From Lactobacillus crispatus (GTDB lineage Bacteria > Bacillota > Bacilli > Lactobacillales > Lactobacillaceae), in the NCBI RefSeq assembly GCF_018987235.1, contig NZ_CP072197.1:930001-994000 (forward strand): a DNA stretch of 64,000 bases, given 5' to 3'. Numbering within the stretch: position 1 is the stretch's first letter; each line of letters begins with the position of its first letter. A program made the translations under genes and the position numbers. Under the pieces are notes generated by a model, which saw only the letters and a list, made by a program, of their open reading frames with translations, ran no database searches and was not told the DNA's origin. Shown one piece after another: positions 25,613 through 35,145 of the stretch.

Positions 25613-26980
25613 TTAAATTTTATCCTGAGCAATGAAATTATCATAAATGGTTTTGATAACTACTTCTTCATCTTGCCGTCTGGTACCAATCATAATTGAG
25701 ATTTGGGATGCACCCTGGTTAATCATTTGAATGGAGATGTTCTTTTTACCAAGAGGGTAAAGCAGGCTAGCACATAAAGTCAGCTTGTCCTTCATCCCTT
25801 CACCTACCACCATTGTGATCGCATAATCATCAATCCACTGCATTTGATCAGGATTTAGACTAGTTTGAATTTCATTACAGATAACATCAATTAACTGATC
25901 AGTTAGGACATCTTTTTTGAAAATAATGGTAATATCATCAATTCCAGATGGCATATGTTCATATGAAACGTGATGTTTTTGCAAAATTTCCATTAACTTC
26001 AAGGTGAAACCAGCACCTTTATTTAACATATATTTTCTTAAATAAAGGGCCGCGAAGTTTTTGCCTCCGGCAATACCTGTGATTGTGTGTTTAGGTATAA
26101 AGCCGTCCTCTGGTACGATCATTGTCCCAGGTTTTTCTGGAGCATTAGTATTTTTAACATTGACAGGAATTTCGCCTTGAATAGCAGGAATTAAGGCTTC
26201 ATCGTGAAAGACGGAAAATCCCGCATAAGATAGTTCCCGCATTTCTTGATAAGTCATTCTTTTAATTGGCTTGGGCTGATCAACGATATGGGGATTGGCT
26301 GAAAAAATAGCATCGACATCGGTGAAGTTTTCATAAAGATCAGCGTTTAACCCCCTAGCTAGAATAGCACCGGTAATGTCAGAACCACCGCGAGAGAAAG
26401 TAGCAATATGTCCTGATGGTGTAATGCCATAGAAGCCAGGAAAAATGATCTTTTCATCTTTTGCAGCCTTAATTCTTTTTAAGTTCACATAAGTTTCAGG
26501 ATTGACTTCAGCATTATTAGAAGTGCCAGTGACAATTAAACCTACATCTTTTGGCTCTAAAAATCGTGCTTTAATTCCTTGATGATTTAAAATTTTAGCA
26601 ATCAAAATTGCATTAAGACGTTCTCCGTGTGCTTTAAAGGTTGCCATGCGGTAGTCATTATTAGGGTAACTTAGCTTCGGCAATGTAAGTAGAAGCTGCT
26701 TAATATCCTCTAATTCTGCTTCAGGCAGCTCAAAATATTGGGCAATTAATTCATAACGCTTAAAAATACGGGTAGCGATGTCTTGATAATTATTACTCCT
26801 CAAGCTCATATATGCGTAAGTGATCATTAGATCGGTTACTTTAATATCATCCTCAGTTCTTTTGCCCGGTGCTGAGACTACAACGACTTGTCTTTCGGGA
26901 TCGGCATTAATAATACTTAGGGCCTTATCTACGCTATTACCTGAGGCTAGGGAAGAACCTCCAAATTTAACAACTTTCAT
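25613..26980 (-). CDS. lysC: Aspartate kinase
   Basis: 455 residues. The kinase domain opens MKVVKFGGSSLASG and has FSRGGSDITGA (aspartate and ATP site) near residue 200. The C-terminal third carries two ACT regulatory domains (motifs around FTLKLMEILQKHHVSYEHMP and GKKNISIQMINQGASQISIM). It phosphorylates aspartate, the first step towards threonine, methionine and lysine. It follows thrC by 19 bp on the same strand with its own AAGGA, so the two form an operon. With thrC, hom and thrB alongside, feedback by threonine is likely but not shown. Confidence 0.92.
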   Translation of the reverse strand: MKVVKFGGSSLASGNSVDKALSIINADPERQVVVVSAPGKRTEDDIKVTDLMITYAYMSLRSNNYQDIATRIFKRYELIAQYFELPEAELEDIKQLLLTLPKLSYPNNDYRMATFKAHGERLNAILIAKILNHQGIKARFLEPKDVGLIVTGTSNNAEVNPETYVNLKRIKAAKDEKIIFPGFYGITPSGHIATFSRGGSDITGAILARGLNADLYENFTDVDAIFSANPHIVDQPKPIKRMTYQEMRELSYAGFSVFHDEALIPAIQGEIPVNVKNTNAPEKPGTMIVPEDGFIPKHTITGIAGGKNFAALYLRKYMLNKGAGFTLKLMEILQKHHVSYEHMPSGIDDITIIFKKDVLTDQLIDVICNEIQTSLNPDQMQWIDDYAITMVVGEGMKDKLTLCASLLYPLGKKNISIQMINQGASQISIMIGTRRQDEEVVIKTIYDNFIAQDKI

Positions 26981-26999
26981 ATCTATTTTTCCTTAACTA

Positions 27000-28490
27000 T
27001 TATTTCAAATCTAAAATTGAACTGATTTCTTTTTCCATATCATTTGGTTCAATAATTTTTTCGGTCTTGGGTTCACGATCAAAAAGGGCACGCACACCGA
27101 TTGATAATTGACCGCCTAATTCATCAAGCAATTCTTTAATTGCACCGACGCCAGTTTGCATACTAGGACCACCAGTGATGGCTTCATACACCGTTTCTGG
27201 GAACTTATATGGACTGGCTGTTGAAACAATGACCATTGGGGTTTGATCGCCGGTCTTCTTTTGATATTGATTTGCTACAAAAGAGCCAACAGCAGTATGT
27301 GGATCAATTACATAGCGGTCATAATTGTAGACCCGTTTGATTTCTGATTTAACCTCTTCTTCTGTTGCAAAACCAGCTGCAAAATTTTTTTGTAATTTAG
27401 TGAAAACTTCACCGCTAACTTGATAATGACCGCGTTGAGTCAATTGATTCATTAAACTAGCGACTTCATAGTTATTTTCGTCATAAAGGTCAAATAAAAG
27501 TCGTTCCAAATTGCTGGAAACTAGGATATCCATTGCTGGTGCATTGGTTAAATGGAACTTACGTCGCTTATCGTAGACACCATTATTAAAGAAATCAGTC
27601 AATACATTGTTTTCATTAGATGCACAAATCAACTTTTTAATAGGCAAACCTAATTTCTTAGCATAATATCCAGCTAGGATGTCACCAAAGTTACCTGTTG
27701 GCACAGCAAAGTTAACTTCGTCTCCTAGTTTAATTTCTTGTCTGCGTACTAATTGTCCATAGGTGTAGAGGTAGTAAGAAATTTGCGGAACCAGACGACC
27801 AATATTCATCGAATTAGCTGAAGAAAATTGATAGCCATTAGCATTAAGTCGGTTTTTGAAAGAATCATCGTTGAAGATTTTTTTAACTTCAGTTTGAGCA
27901 TCGTCAAAGTTACCTTTGATTGCAATTGCACGCAAATTGTTGCCGCGTTGGCTGAGCATTTGCTTAAGTTGAACAGGACTAACGCCACCTTCAGGATAAA
28001 AGACTATGACATCGGTACCCTTTTGATTAGCAAAGCCACGCATTGATGCCGTACCAGTATCGCCAGAAGTAGCGGTTAAAATAATAATATCTTTATCAAT
28101 CTTTTCAATTTGAACAGCTCTGGTCATTAATTGTGGCAACATTTGCAAAGCTATATCTTTGAAGGCAAGGGTAGGACCGTGAAAAAGCTCCATGTAAAAA
28201 CGGTTATCGTGCTTTTCGATTGGAACAATGCTGCGATCATCCCATTGTTCACTATAAGCGCTTTGAACTGCAGTGGTGATTTGCTCCTTAGTAAAGTCAT
28301 CAAAGAATAAGCTAATAACCATGGCAGCGATTTGCTTGTAGGAAAGTTTGGATAAATCTTCTAACTTAAAATTAGCTTGAGGAAAGGCAACAGGCACGTA
28401 AAGCCCACCGTCTTGAGCCAAGCCTTGAATAATTGCTTGAGGTGCAGTTAAAGTGTTTTCTTTTGAACCTCTAGTACTACGATATTGCAT
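27000..28490 (-). CDS. thrC: Threonine synthase
   Basis: 496 residues from ATG 28490 (AGGAAG seven bases upstream; the TTG at 28496 is rejected). N-terminal QYRSTRGSKENTLTAPQAI and the PLP-lysine motif FHGPTLAFKDIALQM are diagnostic. Other conserved blocks are ATSGDTGTASMRG and VPTGNFGDILAGYYAK. It converts O-phosphohomoserine to threonine using PLP. It is of the longer, bacterial/yeast-like type. It begins the thrC-lysC operon and is divergent from hom-thrB with about 110 bp between, giving a compact threonine regulon. Confidence 0.95.
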   Translation of the reverse strand: MQYRSTRGSKENTLTAPQAIIQGLAQDGGLYVPVAFPQANFKLEDLSKLSYKQIAAMVISLFFDDFTKEQITTAVQSAYSEQWDDRSIVPIEKHDNRFYMELFHGPTLAFKDIALQMLPQLMTRAVQIEKIDKDIIILTATSGDTGTASMRGFANQKGTDVIVFYPEGGVSPVQLKQMLSQRGNNLRAIAIKGNFDDAQTEVKKIFNDDSFKNRLNANGYQFSSANSMNIGRLVPQISYYLYTYGQLVRRQEIKLGDEVNFAVPTGNFGDILAGYYAKKLGLPIKKLICASNENNVLTDFFNNGVYDKRRKFHLTNAPAMDILVSSNLERLLFDLYDENNYEVASLMNQLTQRGHYQVSGEVFTKLQKNFAAGFATEEEVKSEIKRVYNYDRYVIDPHTAVGSFVANQYQKKTGDQTPMVIVSTASPYKFPETVYEAITGGPSMQTGVGAIKELLDELGGQLSIGVRALFDREPKTEKIIEPNDMEKEISSILDLK

Positions 28491-28601
28491 AAACAATCTT
28501 CCTATCTTATGAAATATTAATATTATAACTATTGTACCTTGATTAGCAGCTATGATACAATCATAAAAATAAGAAAATCATTAAAAAGAGGATAAGATCA
28601 A

Positions 28602-29837
28602 ATGGCCATCAAAATTGCATTGCTTGGATTAGGAACAGTTGGTTCAGGTGTTTTAAAAATAATTAAAAATAATAAAAAGAAGATTAGACAAACAAGTGGT
28701 GAAGAAATCATCATTGAAAAAGCTCTAGTACGTAATCCAGAAAAACATCGTAATTTAGTTAACGAAGTGATGCTAACTACAGATTTCGATTCGATTTTGC
28801 AAGATCCCGAAATTAAAATCGTAGTTGAATTAATAGGTGGGCTTCATCCTGCTAAGGAATATATTACTGCAGCAATCAATGCTGGAAAAAATGTAGTTAC
28901 GGCCAATAAAGACTTAATGGCAACTTTTGGTTCGGAATTGATTAATTTAGCTGCAAGTAAAAAGTGTGATTTAATGTATGATGCTAGCGTTGCAGGCGGG
29001 ATCCCTATTTTGCGGACCTTGGCTACCTCTTATTCCAGTGACATTATTTCCGAAATTCAAGGAATTATTAATGGTACGACGAATTATATTTTGTCACAAA
29101 TGGGGGAAAAGGGACTAAGCTACGAGGAAGCGCTGAAAAATGCTCAAGAGCTGGGCTTTGCGGAGGCTGATCCCACTAACGATGTTACAGGTAAAGATGC
29201 AGCATACAAGATTGTAATTTTAAGCAAGTTTGCTTTTGGTACCAAGATTAGTATTGATGATTTTACTATTCAAGGGATTAATAATCTAAAGGATTTTGAC
29301 ATTAAACAGGCTCAGAAGTTAGGCTATGTCATTAAGCTGGTTGGGATTGCCAAAAATATTAATGGTAAATTATTTGTAGAAGTTGCTCCATGTTTGTTGC
29401 CAGAAAATGCGATTATGGCGCATATTAAAAATGAACTAAATGCTTTACAAATTAAGAGCCAAAGCCTAGGAACAGCAGTATTCACAGGCCCTGGTGCGGG
29501 TAGCTCTGCAACGGCTAATTCAGTCATGAGTGATGTGATTACTGAAATAAAAAACGTAGTGAAAAAGACCACCGGTCAGCCATTTAGTAATTTCTCCCAT
29601 GTTATGCAATTAACAAGTTCGGAGGATGTGAAGTATTCCTATTATTTATCTTTCGAAGCAGAAGAGACCTTGTTTGATTTGAGTAAATTACTCTCTGATT
29701 TGGAAATTCCGGTTCGTGAGATTAAACAAGTACAATCAAGAATTGTAGTTGTAACCGAAAATATTAGTCGACAACAGCTCCAAGATTTAGCAATTCAAGA
29801 TCAATATTTAAAAGCTAGCTATAAGATTTTACAGTAA
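28602..29837 (+). CDS. hom: Homoserine dehydrogenase
   Basis: 411 residues. The NAD(P)-binding motif GLGTVGSGV is at the start. Catalytic-domain blocks include VTANKDLMA, YDASVAGGIPILRTL, NGTTNYILSQM and FAEADPTNDVTGKDAAYK with the catalytic Lys/Asp. A short C-terminal ACT domain (EETLFDLSKLLSDLEIPVRE) suggests threonine feedback. It reduces aspartate semialdehyde to homoserine. GAGGAT precedes ATG. thrB starts 15 bp after the stop. Confidence 0.95.
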   Translation: MAIKIALLGLGTVGSGVLKIIKNNKKKIRQTSGEEIIIEKALVRNPEKHRNLVNEVMLTTDFDSILQDPEIKIVVELIGGLHPAKEYITAAINAGKNVVTANKDLMATFGSELINLAASKKCDLMYDASVAGGIPILRTLATSYSSDIISEIQGIINGTTNYILSQMGEKGLSYEEALKNAQELGFAEADPTNDVTGKDAAYKIVILSKFAFGTKISIDDFTIQGINNLKDFDIKQAQKLGYVIKLVGIAKNINGKLFVEVAPCLLPENAIMAHIKNELNALQIKSQSLGTAVFTGPGAGSSATANSVMSDVITEIKNVVKKTTGQPFSNFSHVMQLTSSEDVKYSYYLSFEAEETLFDLSKLLSDLEIPVREIKQVQSRIVVVTENISRQQLQDLAIQDQYLKASYKILQ

Positions 29838-29852
29838 AGGAAGGGAGAAAAA

Positions 29853-30716
29853 ATGATTATTAAAGCACCAGCTTCAACGGCAAATTTGGGCCCTGGCTTT
29901 GATTCACTTGGCATGGCGGTTTCACTTTATTTGGAAGTAGAAGTTTTAAGCGTAGCTGATCGCTTTCAGGTGGATCATGTGATGAAAGGAATTCCACATG
30001 ATGAAAAAAACTTAATTGTTAAGACTGCACTAACAGTTTATCCAGGTTTACAACCGCTTCATTTACGCGTCAAAAGCAATATTCCGTTGGCTCATGGTTT
30101 AGGCAGCAGTTCAAGTGCTATTGCTGCCGGAATTGAATTGGCTAATCAAATTGGTAAGCTGGGACTATCAGATGAAGAAAAGGTTCAATTAGGAGCTAAA
30201 ATCGAGGGACATCCTGATAATATTGCACCGACTATTTTGGGCGGCTTGGTTGTTGGTGCTGAAGTTAACCATCATTTTGATGCAGTTGAAGCACCACTTC
30301 CTCCATATGCGTTGGTGGCTTATGTACCCGATTATAATTTGGAAACTAAGACAGCTAGAGCAGTTTTGCCTAAAGAATTGGCTTTTGGCGTAGCTACGCA
30401 TGGCTCAGCAGTTGCTAATACTTTAATTGCTAGTTTGTTTGCTCAAGACTACCCTAAAGCAGGAGAATTAATGGAACAAGATGTATTCCATGAAGTTTAC
30501 CGAGAAAAACTAGTGCCAGAACTTGTAAAAGTGCGGGAGGTAGCTCATTCAAAACATGCCTTGGCAACTTATTTGAGCGGCGCAGGTTCAACTATTATGA
30601 CGTGGATTGAAGATAAACATGTAGCTGGATTTTTGTCGGGCTTACGTAAACATGATTTAAAAGATGAGACATTGATCTTACATCCTGATGAACAAGGTGT
30701 CCAAGTTATCCAATAA
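29853..30716 (+). CDS. thrB: Homoserine kinase
   Basis: 287 residues of the GHMP kinase family. Signature pieces are the N-terminal APASTANLGPGFDSLGMAV, the ATP loop PLAHGLGSSSSAIAAG, and C-terminal YLSGAGSTIMTW. It phosphorylates homoserine for thrC. It is the second gene of hom-thrB, with a strong AAGGGAG site and a terminator right behind. The aspartate-to-threonine branch after aspartate kinase is here except for the semialdehyde dehydrogenase. Confidence 0.95.
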   Translation: MIIKAPASTANLGPGFDSLGMAVSLYLEVEVLSVADRFQVDHVMKGIPHDEKNLIVKTALTVYPGLQPLHLRVKSNIPLAHGLGSSSSAIAAGIELANQIGKLGLSDEEKVQLGAKIEGHPDNIAPTILGGLVVGAEVNHHFDAVEAPLPPYALVAYVPDYNLETKTARAVLPKELAFGVATHGSAVANTLIASLFAQDYPKAGELMEQDVFHEVYREKLVPELVKVREVAHSKHALATYLSGAGSTIMTWIEDKHVAGFLSGLRKHDLKDETLILHPDEQGVQVIQ

Positions 30717-30744
30717 AAAAGACTGACCAAACGGTCAGTTTTTT
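30715..30744. terminator. Bidirectional rho-independent terminator
   Basis: CTGACC-AAAC-GGTCAG flanked by A6 and T6. It ends hom-thrB and the convergent minus-strand gene. Confidence 0.88.
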
Positions 30745-31390
30745 AGTCATCAAAGGTTGCGGCAAAACTATCACCATCAACTAGCATTCTTTTAGCATTG
30801 ACAGCATACCAATAAGGAATAACCTCAGTGCCATTTTCTTGCTCGAATTCGCAGTCGGCCATTTTTAAAATTTGATCTAAATTTTTAGCACTGACGTTAG
30901 GGTAGAGCTTCAGCAAAGCTTCTTGAGTAATGCCACTTTGCGTAAAGCCACTAGCGGGATAGTTGGCAGAAAAAATATCAGAAAAATCATCTAAGTCATA
31001 TCTAGGCTTAAATTCTTCATCAAAGTATTTGATTTCGATGTTTTCAATTTCCATAAAGGCACCAAGCTGTTTTGCCATGTAAGGGAACTTATTAGCTAGT
31101 TGTTCAACAGTAAAACCATTGTTTGCTTTAGTTTGTGCATTGGGATGCAGTTTAAGCCAAGCTTCACGTATATTATGACTATCTTTTCTTGCAATAAGAA
31201 GGTCTTTGACTTTTTGAATAGCTGCATTGTGTCTGTTTACGGCTTTTTGCCAGTCTAATCGATTAGGATATAACTGTCTATAGCGGACAGACAAGGGATG
31301 ATCGATTGCGTTGTAGATAAAATTCAGCTTGTCAGTGGTATAAGAAGTTAGTTCATCGTTACGCCACATTAATTCATAGTAAGAACTCAT
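30743..31390 (-). CDS. Protein of unknown function, Trp/Tyr-rich
   Basis: 215 residues from ATG 31390, which has AAAGGTG six bases upstream (an in-frame GTG at 31399 overlaps that site). It opens MSSYYELMWRNDELTSYTTD and repeats a motif of the type LYPN/LHPNAQ (RQLYPNRLDW, WLKLHPNAQTK, LLKLYPNVSAK) before helices, which may mark repeated small units. No signal peptide or membrane segment. No family recognised. A single-gene unit sharing a terminator with thrB. Confidence 0.6.
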   Translation of the reverse strand: MSSYYELMWRNDELTSYTTDKLNFIYNAIDHPLSVRYRQLYPNRLDWQKAVNRHNAAIQKVKDLLIARKDSHNIREAWLKLHPNAQTKANNGFTVEQLANKFPYMAKQLGAFMEIENIEIKYFDEEFKPRYDLDDFSDIFSANYPASGFTQSGITQEALLKLYPNVSAKNLDQILKMADCEFEQENGTEVIPYWYAVNAKRMLVDGDSFAATFDD

Positions 31391-31560
31391 GAAAGACACC
31401 TTTCTATTTGGATAGACTAATTAATATTAACTGAATAGTATCATTTTTTGCCCCGATTAACAAAAGTGATAAAAATGTCTATTTAGATTGGTCAGAAGCA
31501 AAACTTTTGTTAAAATTAATGTGTTTACTATTAGTATTTGCTCAAAGGATTTGACAAACT

Positions 31561-32439
31561 ATGGATCAACTTGATAAGTTCAACCGACGCTACAATTTTC
31601 TTTCAAAATTGTCAGCTGCCTTCTTTTATTCAATTGCGGTTGCAGTAGCCCTGAACTTTTTTTGGACGCCGGGGCATATGTACTCGTCAGGAATCACGGG
31701 TTTTGCGCAGTTAATTAATACTGTAAGTGAAAGATATCTACCGTTTACGTTATCAACATCAATGATGTACTTTCTTTTGAACTTCCCTCTATTTATATTG
31801 GCTTGGTTCAAGATAGGGCGTAAATTTACTTTCTTCACCATCGTTGCTGTTGTTCTGGGTTCTATCATGATGCACGCTATTCAACCTTGGCAAATGCACC
31901 TGGATCCACTGGTTTGTGCGATTTTTGGTGCTTCAATCAATGGTATTGGAACTGGGATGGCATTGAAAAATGGTATTTCAACTGGTGGACTGGACATTAT
32001 TGGGATTGTAATTAGGCAAAAAACGGGCATTAGTTACGGTAAGTTCAACATTTTTATTAATTTGATTATTATCGCTGCTGCGGGATACATGTTTGGTTGG
32101 CCACGTGCTCTTTATTCCGCCTTGACTATTTTTATTAATGGGCGAGTAATTGACGCGGTTTACACCCAACACCAGAAGATGCAAGTAATGATTGTTACTC
32201 AGCACCCACAGCATATTATCGATGGAATTCAGAATCGAATGCATCGTGGAATCACTATTTTGCACGATGCTGAAGGTGCATATAGTCATATTGAAAAGAC
32301 AGTTTTGATTACCATTATTGATCGATATGATATGTATGATATTCGCCAAATCGTGCAAGGAGCAGATCCGTATGCTTTCATGAGTGTTAGTGAAGTTGAA
32401 AAAGTATATGGTCGCTTCAAGGAGCAAGAAATCGTTTAA
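31561..32439 (+). CDS. YitT-family membrane protein (DUF161/DUF2179)
   Basis: 292 residues. Five to six membrane segments fill residues about 15-190, with the family block NFFWTPGHMYSSGITGFAQL and the GISTGGLDIIG motif. A C-terminal cytoplasmic DUF2179 domain (MQVMIVTQHPQHIIDGIQNR, then GAYSHIEKTVLITII) completes the YitT plan. Family members are membrane proteins with unproven transport or regulatory roles. The start is poorly supported by a ribosome site, but this ATG gives the family start. A terminator follows at 32521. Confidence 0.85.
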   Translation: MDQLDKFNRRYNFLSKLSAAFFYSIAVAVALNFFWTPGHMYSSGITGFAQLINTVSERYLPFTLSTSMMYFLLNFPLFILAWFKIGRKFTFFTIVAVVLGSIMMHAIQPWQMHLDPLVCAIFGASINGIGTGMALKNGISTGGLDIIGIVIRQKTGISYGKFNIFINLIIIAAAGYMFGWPRALYSALTIFINGRVIDAVYTQHQKMQVMIVTQHPQHIIDGIQNRMHRGITILHDAEGAYSHIEKTVLITIIDRYDMYDIRQIVQGADPYAFMSVSEVEKVYGRFKEQEIV

Positions 32440-32520
32440 TGGATAGCCCTTAAACCTTGATATATAAGGATTTATAAATGAAATTTGAATCCTAGGGGCA
32501 CTTTGGGAGCAAAACTATTC

Positions 32521-32548
32521 AAAAAGAAGCAGAAATGCTTCTTTTTTA
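32521..32548 (+). terminator. Rho-independent terminator after yitT-like gene
   Basis: AAAAAGAAGCA-GAAA-TGCTTCTTTTTT. Confidence 0.85.
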
Positions 32549-32655
32549 TTTGGAGTGGCTTTTTGTAATTATGGCTTTATTATTGGTCTTTGTTAAAAGT
32601 GATTAAAAATGATATTATTTCGATTGAGAGATGTTGATATATCGTGGATCATTTA

Positions 32656-32927
32656 GTATTCTCCACGAGTGTGGAGGTGATCCTTGTCGATACTGAAAAT
32701 TATTTTGACGAGGTCGGTATTCTCCACGAGTGTGGAGGTGATCCCAAGTCAAAAGTACGCAAACAGCAACCCTAATTGTATTCTCCACGTATGTGGAGGT
32801 GATCCCTTGTTGACGCTCCCACATCAAATGCAAAATCAGTATTCTCCACGTATGTGGAGGTGATCCTGAGCCTTCCTGACGGCTGACTACGTGACACTAG
32901 TATTCTCCACGTGAGTGGAGGTTAAGT
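32656..32927 (+). CRISPR. CRISPR array 1 (type I-E repeats), 5 repeats and 4 spacers
   Basis: 28-nt repeats begin at 32656, 32717, 32778, 32839 and 32900, with all spacers 33 nt. The repeats share GTATTCTCCAC at one end and GTGGAGGTGATCC at the other, but the four loop bases differ: GAGT in repeats 1-2, GTAT in repeats 3-4 and GTGA in repeat 5. The last repeat loses the handle (GTGGAGGTTAAG), marking the leader-distal end. An AT-rich leader precedes repeat 1 and resembles that of array 2 (AAAAATGATAT... before ATTTAGT). The array lies 23 kb from the cas genes in this window and belongs to the same repeat family. Confidence 0.95.
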
Positions 32928-33428
32928 TATATGGAGAAAGATATGTTTACAAAGCAAGAATTTAAGCCGCAGGGTTATAAGGAAAATGTCGAAAGGCTTA
33001 AACTTTTTTATCACAGTGAATTTTATCAAGACTTGAAAAAGTTATATCCTAATTATTTGAATAAAGTTGAAGATGCTTTATATCAAGATCCGGATTCTAG
33101 TGATGAATTTCTTTATATTGCATTAAGTGAAAAATATAAACTCGATGTTTCTAAGAAAAATAACTCTTTTTGTCTTATTGATAAGGTGGGAAACAGTGAA
33201 ATTGCATTAGGTGCGGATGCTATTTGCGGAGTAAAATGTTTAGCTAAATACTATCCTGATCTCGATGACTGGATCGATGCTTATGAAACAATACGAAGTC
33301 AAACATCCCTGCATTTTGTATGGCCAAGACATAAATTACCAGCGATCAATACTCTTAGATACATTAAATATTTGGACCGTATTGATTTTACTTTATTTGA
33401 TTTAAAAAATTATTTTCCCGGATTTAAA

Positions 33429-34568
33429 ATTGAAGTGCAACACCAAGTGTTAAACAAAAAGGCCATGAAGACCTAAACTTGAAGTGACGAAAAATCAAGA
33501 AAGGAAGATCTTCATGACCAATTCAAATTCTAGCATTTCTAAGCACTATCATCAATTAACCAGCGTACAACGTGGACAAATTCAAGCAATGCTGGATTCC
33601 GGCATAACTTCCCGTACTGTTATCGCTCAAGAAGTCGGCTGCCATAAGTCGACAATCAGTCGCGAAATCAAACGCGGAAGCGTCCTGCAAAGAGACAGCA
33701 GCTATTTATTGTATGAGCACTATTACGCTGATACTGCACAGCTTTATTATGAGAAGCGTCGCAAAAACTGCTATCAGCGCAATCCATTGAAGCATTATGC
33801 TGTCTTTTTGAGAATGCTCTCCAGACGCTTCAAAGCTAAATTTGATGCCACCAGCATCGATGAATTCGTTGGTGAATTCAAAAGGACTATGCCAGGCTAC
33901 CCTTGTCCCAGCACACCAACTGTCTATCGCTATATTGATCAGGGCTTGCTGGACATAAGCAATATTGATCTGCCTATGAAGCTCAAAAGACGCAGGAACA
34001 AGCGTCATCACGGCCAGAGCGGTCATGCTTTGCACAAGAAGAATCTTGGCAATTCCATTGAACAGCGTCCTAAAGAGATTGAAGACAGAAAAACGCCGCT
34101 GCACTGGGAAGGAGATCTGGTTAAAGGCGTCAGACGCAAGAATCAGCCTGCTTTAATGACTTTGACCGAAAGAACCACACGCTTTGAAGTAGTTATCAAG
34201 ATTCCTGACTATCGGGCAAGCACATGCCAAAGGCTGCTTCAAAATGAGATTGACAGACATCCTGCCTGGTTTAAATCGATCACGTTTGACAATGGCTCTG
34301 AGTTTGCGGATATGACCAAGATCAAAGGCTGCCAGATCTACTTCGCCCACCCATATTCTCCATGGGAAAGAGGCACCAATGAGAACTGCAATGGACTTCT
34401 GCGTCAATTCTTCCCTAAAGGCAAAAGCATGAAAGATAAGTCAGCTGCTTATGTTCAACAGGCAACTGATGCCATTAACCGCAAACATCGTCGAATCCTT
34501 CAATATCACACAGCAGAAGAACTCTTCAAGCAATATATTTCCTCATAGCCTAACTGTTGCACTTAATT
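33429..34568 (+). mobile_element. IS30-family insertion sequence
   Basis: Ends are marked by ATTGAAGTGCAACA at 33429 and its near-inverse TGTTGCACTTAATT at 34555, which differ by a one-base gap. About 1.14 kb with one transposase ORF. The exact ends and a short target duplication could not be fixed to the base. Confidence 0.8.
33514..34548 (+). CDS. IS30-family transposase
   Basis: 344 residues from ATG 33514 behind AAAGGAAG; an in-frame upstream start at 33484 has no site. The N-terminal helix-turn-helix (LTSVQRGQIQAMLDSG and HKSTISREIKRG) is typical. The catalytic core has HWEGDLVKG (Asp), TFDNGSEFAD (Asp) and SPWERGTNENCNGLLRQFFP (Glu), which is the IS30 hallmark. The frame is intact. Confidence 0.93.
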   Translation: MTNSNSSISKHYHQLTSVQRGQIQAMLDSGITSRTVIAQEVGCHKSTISREIKRGSVLQRDSSYLLYEHYYADTAQLYYEKRRKNCYQRNPLKHYAVFLRMLSRRFKAKFDATSIDEFVGEFKRTMPGYPCPSTPTVYRYIDQGLLDISNIDLPMKLKRRRNKRHHGQSGHALHKKNLGNSIEQRPKEIEDRKTPLHWEGDLVKGVRRKNQPALMTLTERTTRFEVVIKIPDYRASTCQRLLQNEIDRHPAWFKSITFDNGSEFADMTKIKGCQIYFAHPYSPWERGTNENCNGLLRQFFPKGKSMKDKSAAYVQQATDAINRKHRRILQYHTAEELFKQYISS

Positions 34569-35001
34569 TGACAATTCAGGAAAAAATTATTTTGAAGGTA
34601 ATGAAAACACGCCGCTTGCTAGAGCTTATAAAAATGAAGTGACTAATCTATGGTTATCTCAATTTTATGATTTTCCATCCTTTGTAAAAAAGATGCAATT
34701 AGGACGTTTTGTTGATAAAAAATATAACGTTTTGAATATTGCTAGTCGGCAAAATGAAATCATTAAAAAATTTCTTGCAAAATCAGAATCATCTAATTCT
34801 ATGCCTATATATGCTAACTCCCTGATTTCTTTAGTAAAAGACAATATAATTTAATGAATGACCAGGCTGAAATAATTTGCAAGCACTTTGTGTAGGTTCT
34901 TTTTTATATCGATAGATATTAAAGAAACACTTTGTGTTAAAAGCAATAAAAAATGCTATGATTTTAGGTAGGGATTGTTGCTGTAGCGGGATTCATTTAG
35001 T

Positions 35002-35145
35002 GTATTCTCCACACATGTGGAGGTGATCCTCAACAGTGGCAGAATGCCTTTAATGATCTTAAGTATTCTCCACACATGTGGAGGTGATCCTAATATGGAC
35101 TTATAAACGCTGGTCTAATTCTAGTATTCTCCACACATGTGGAGG
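35002..35145 (+). CRISPR. CRISPR array 2 (type I-E repeats), 3 repeats and 2 spacers
   Basis: Repeats at 35002, 35063 and 35124, spacers 33 nt. All repeats have the loop ACAT (CTCCAC-ACAT-GTGGAG), unlike array 1. The last repeat is cut after GTGGAGG. The leader contains AATAAAAAATGCTATGATTTTAGG, related to the array 1 leader, then ATTCATTTAGT before repeat 1. The repeat family is identical to that near cas3. Confidence 0.93.

Larger units (their letters stand above)
32931..34854 (+). pseudogene. Gene of unknown function (possibly DUF6994-like) split by IS30
   Basis: The first part codes about 166 residues (MEKDMFTKQEFKPQGYKENV, later SLHFVWPRHKLPAINTLRYI and DFTLFDLKNYF) before the IS30 at about 33429. 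After the element the matching frame continues from about 34571 (YFEGNENTPLARAYKNEV to LVKDNII, stop 34852-34854). Together this gives roughly 270 residues. The order of blocks (hx.WPxH...INxxRyxkxLDRxDxTL...spLaxAY...WL..F.dFxxFV) recalls proteins labelled DUF6994, from memory only. Its ribosome site GGAGG is inside the last CRISPR repeat. The function is unknown and it is now broken. Confidence 0.65.

Noticed and set aside
28490..28610. T-box or threonine riboswitch between thrC and hom
   Set aside because: The divergent spacer is only about 110 bp and shows no T-box sequence or antiterminator pair.
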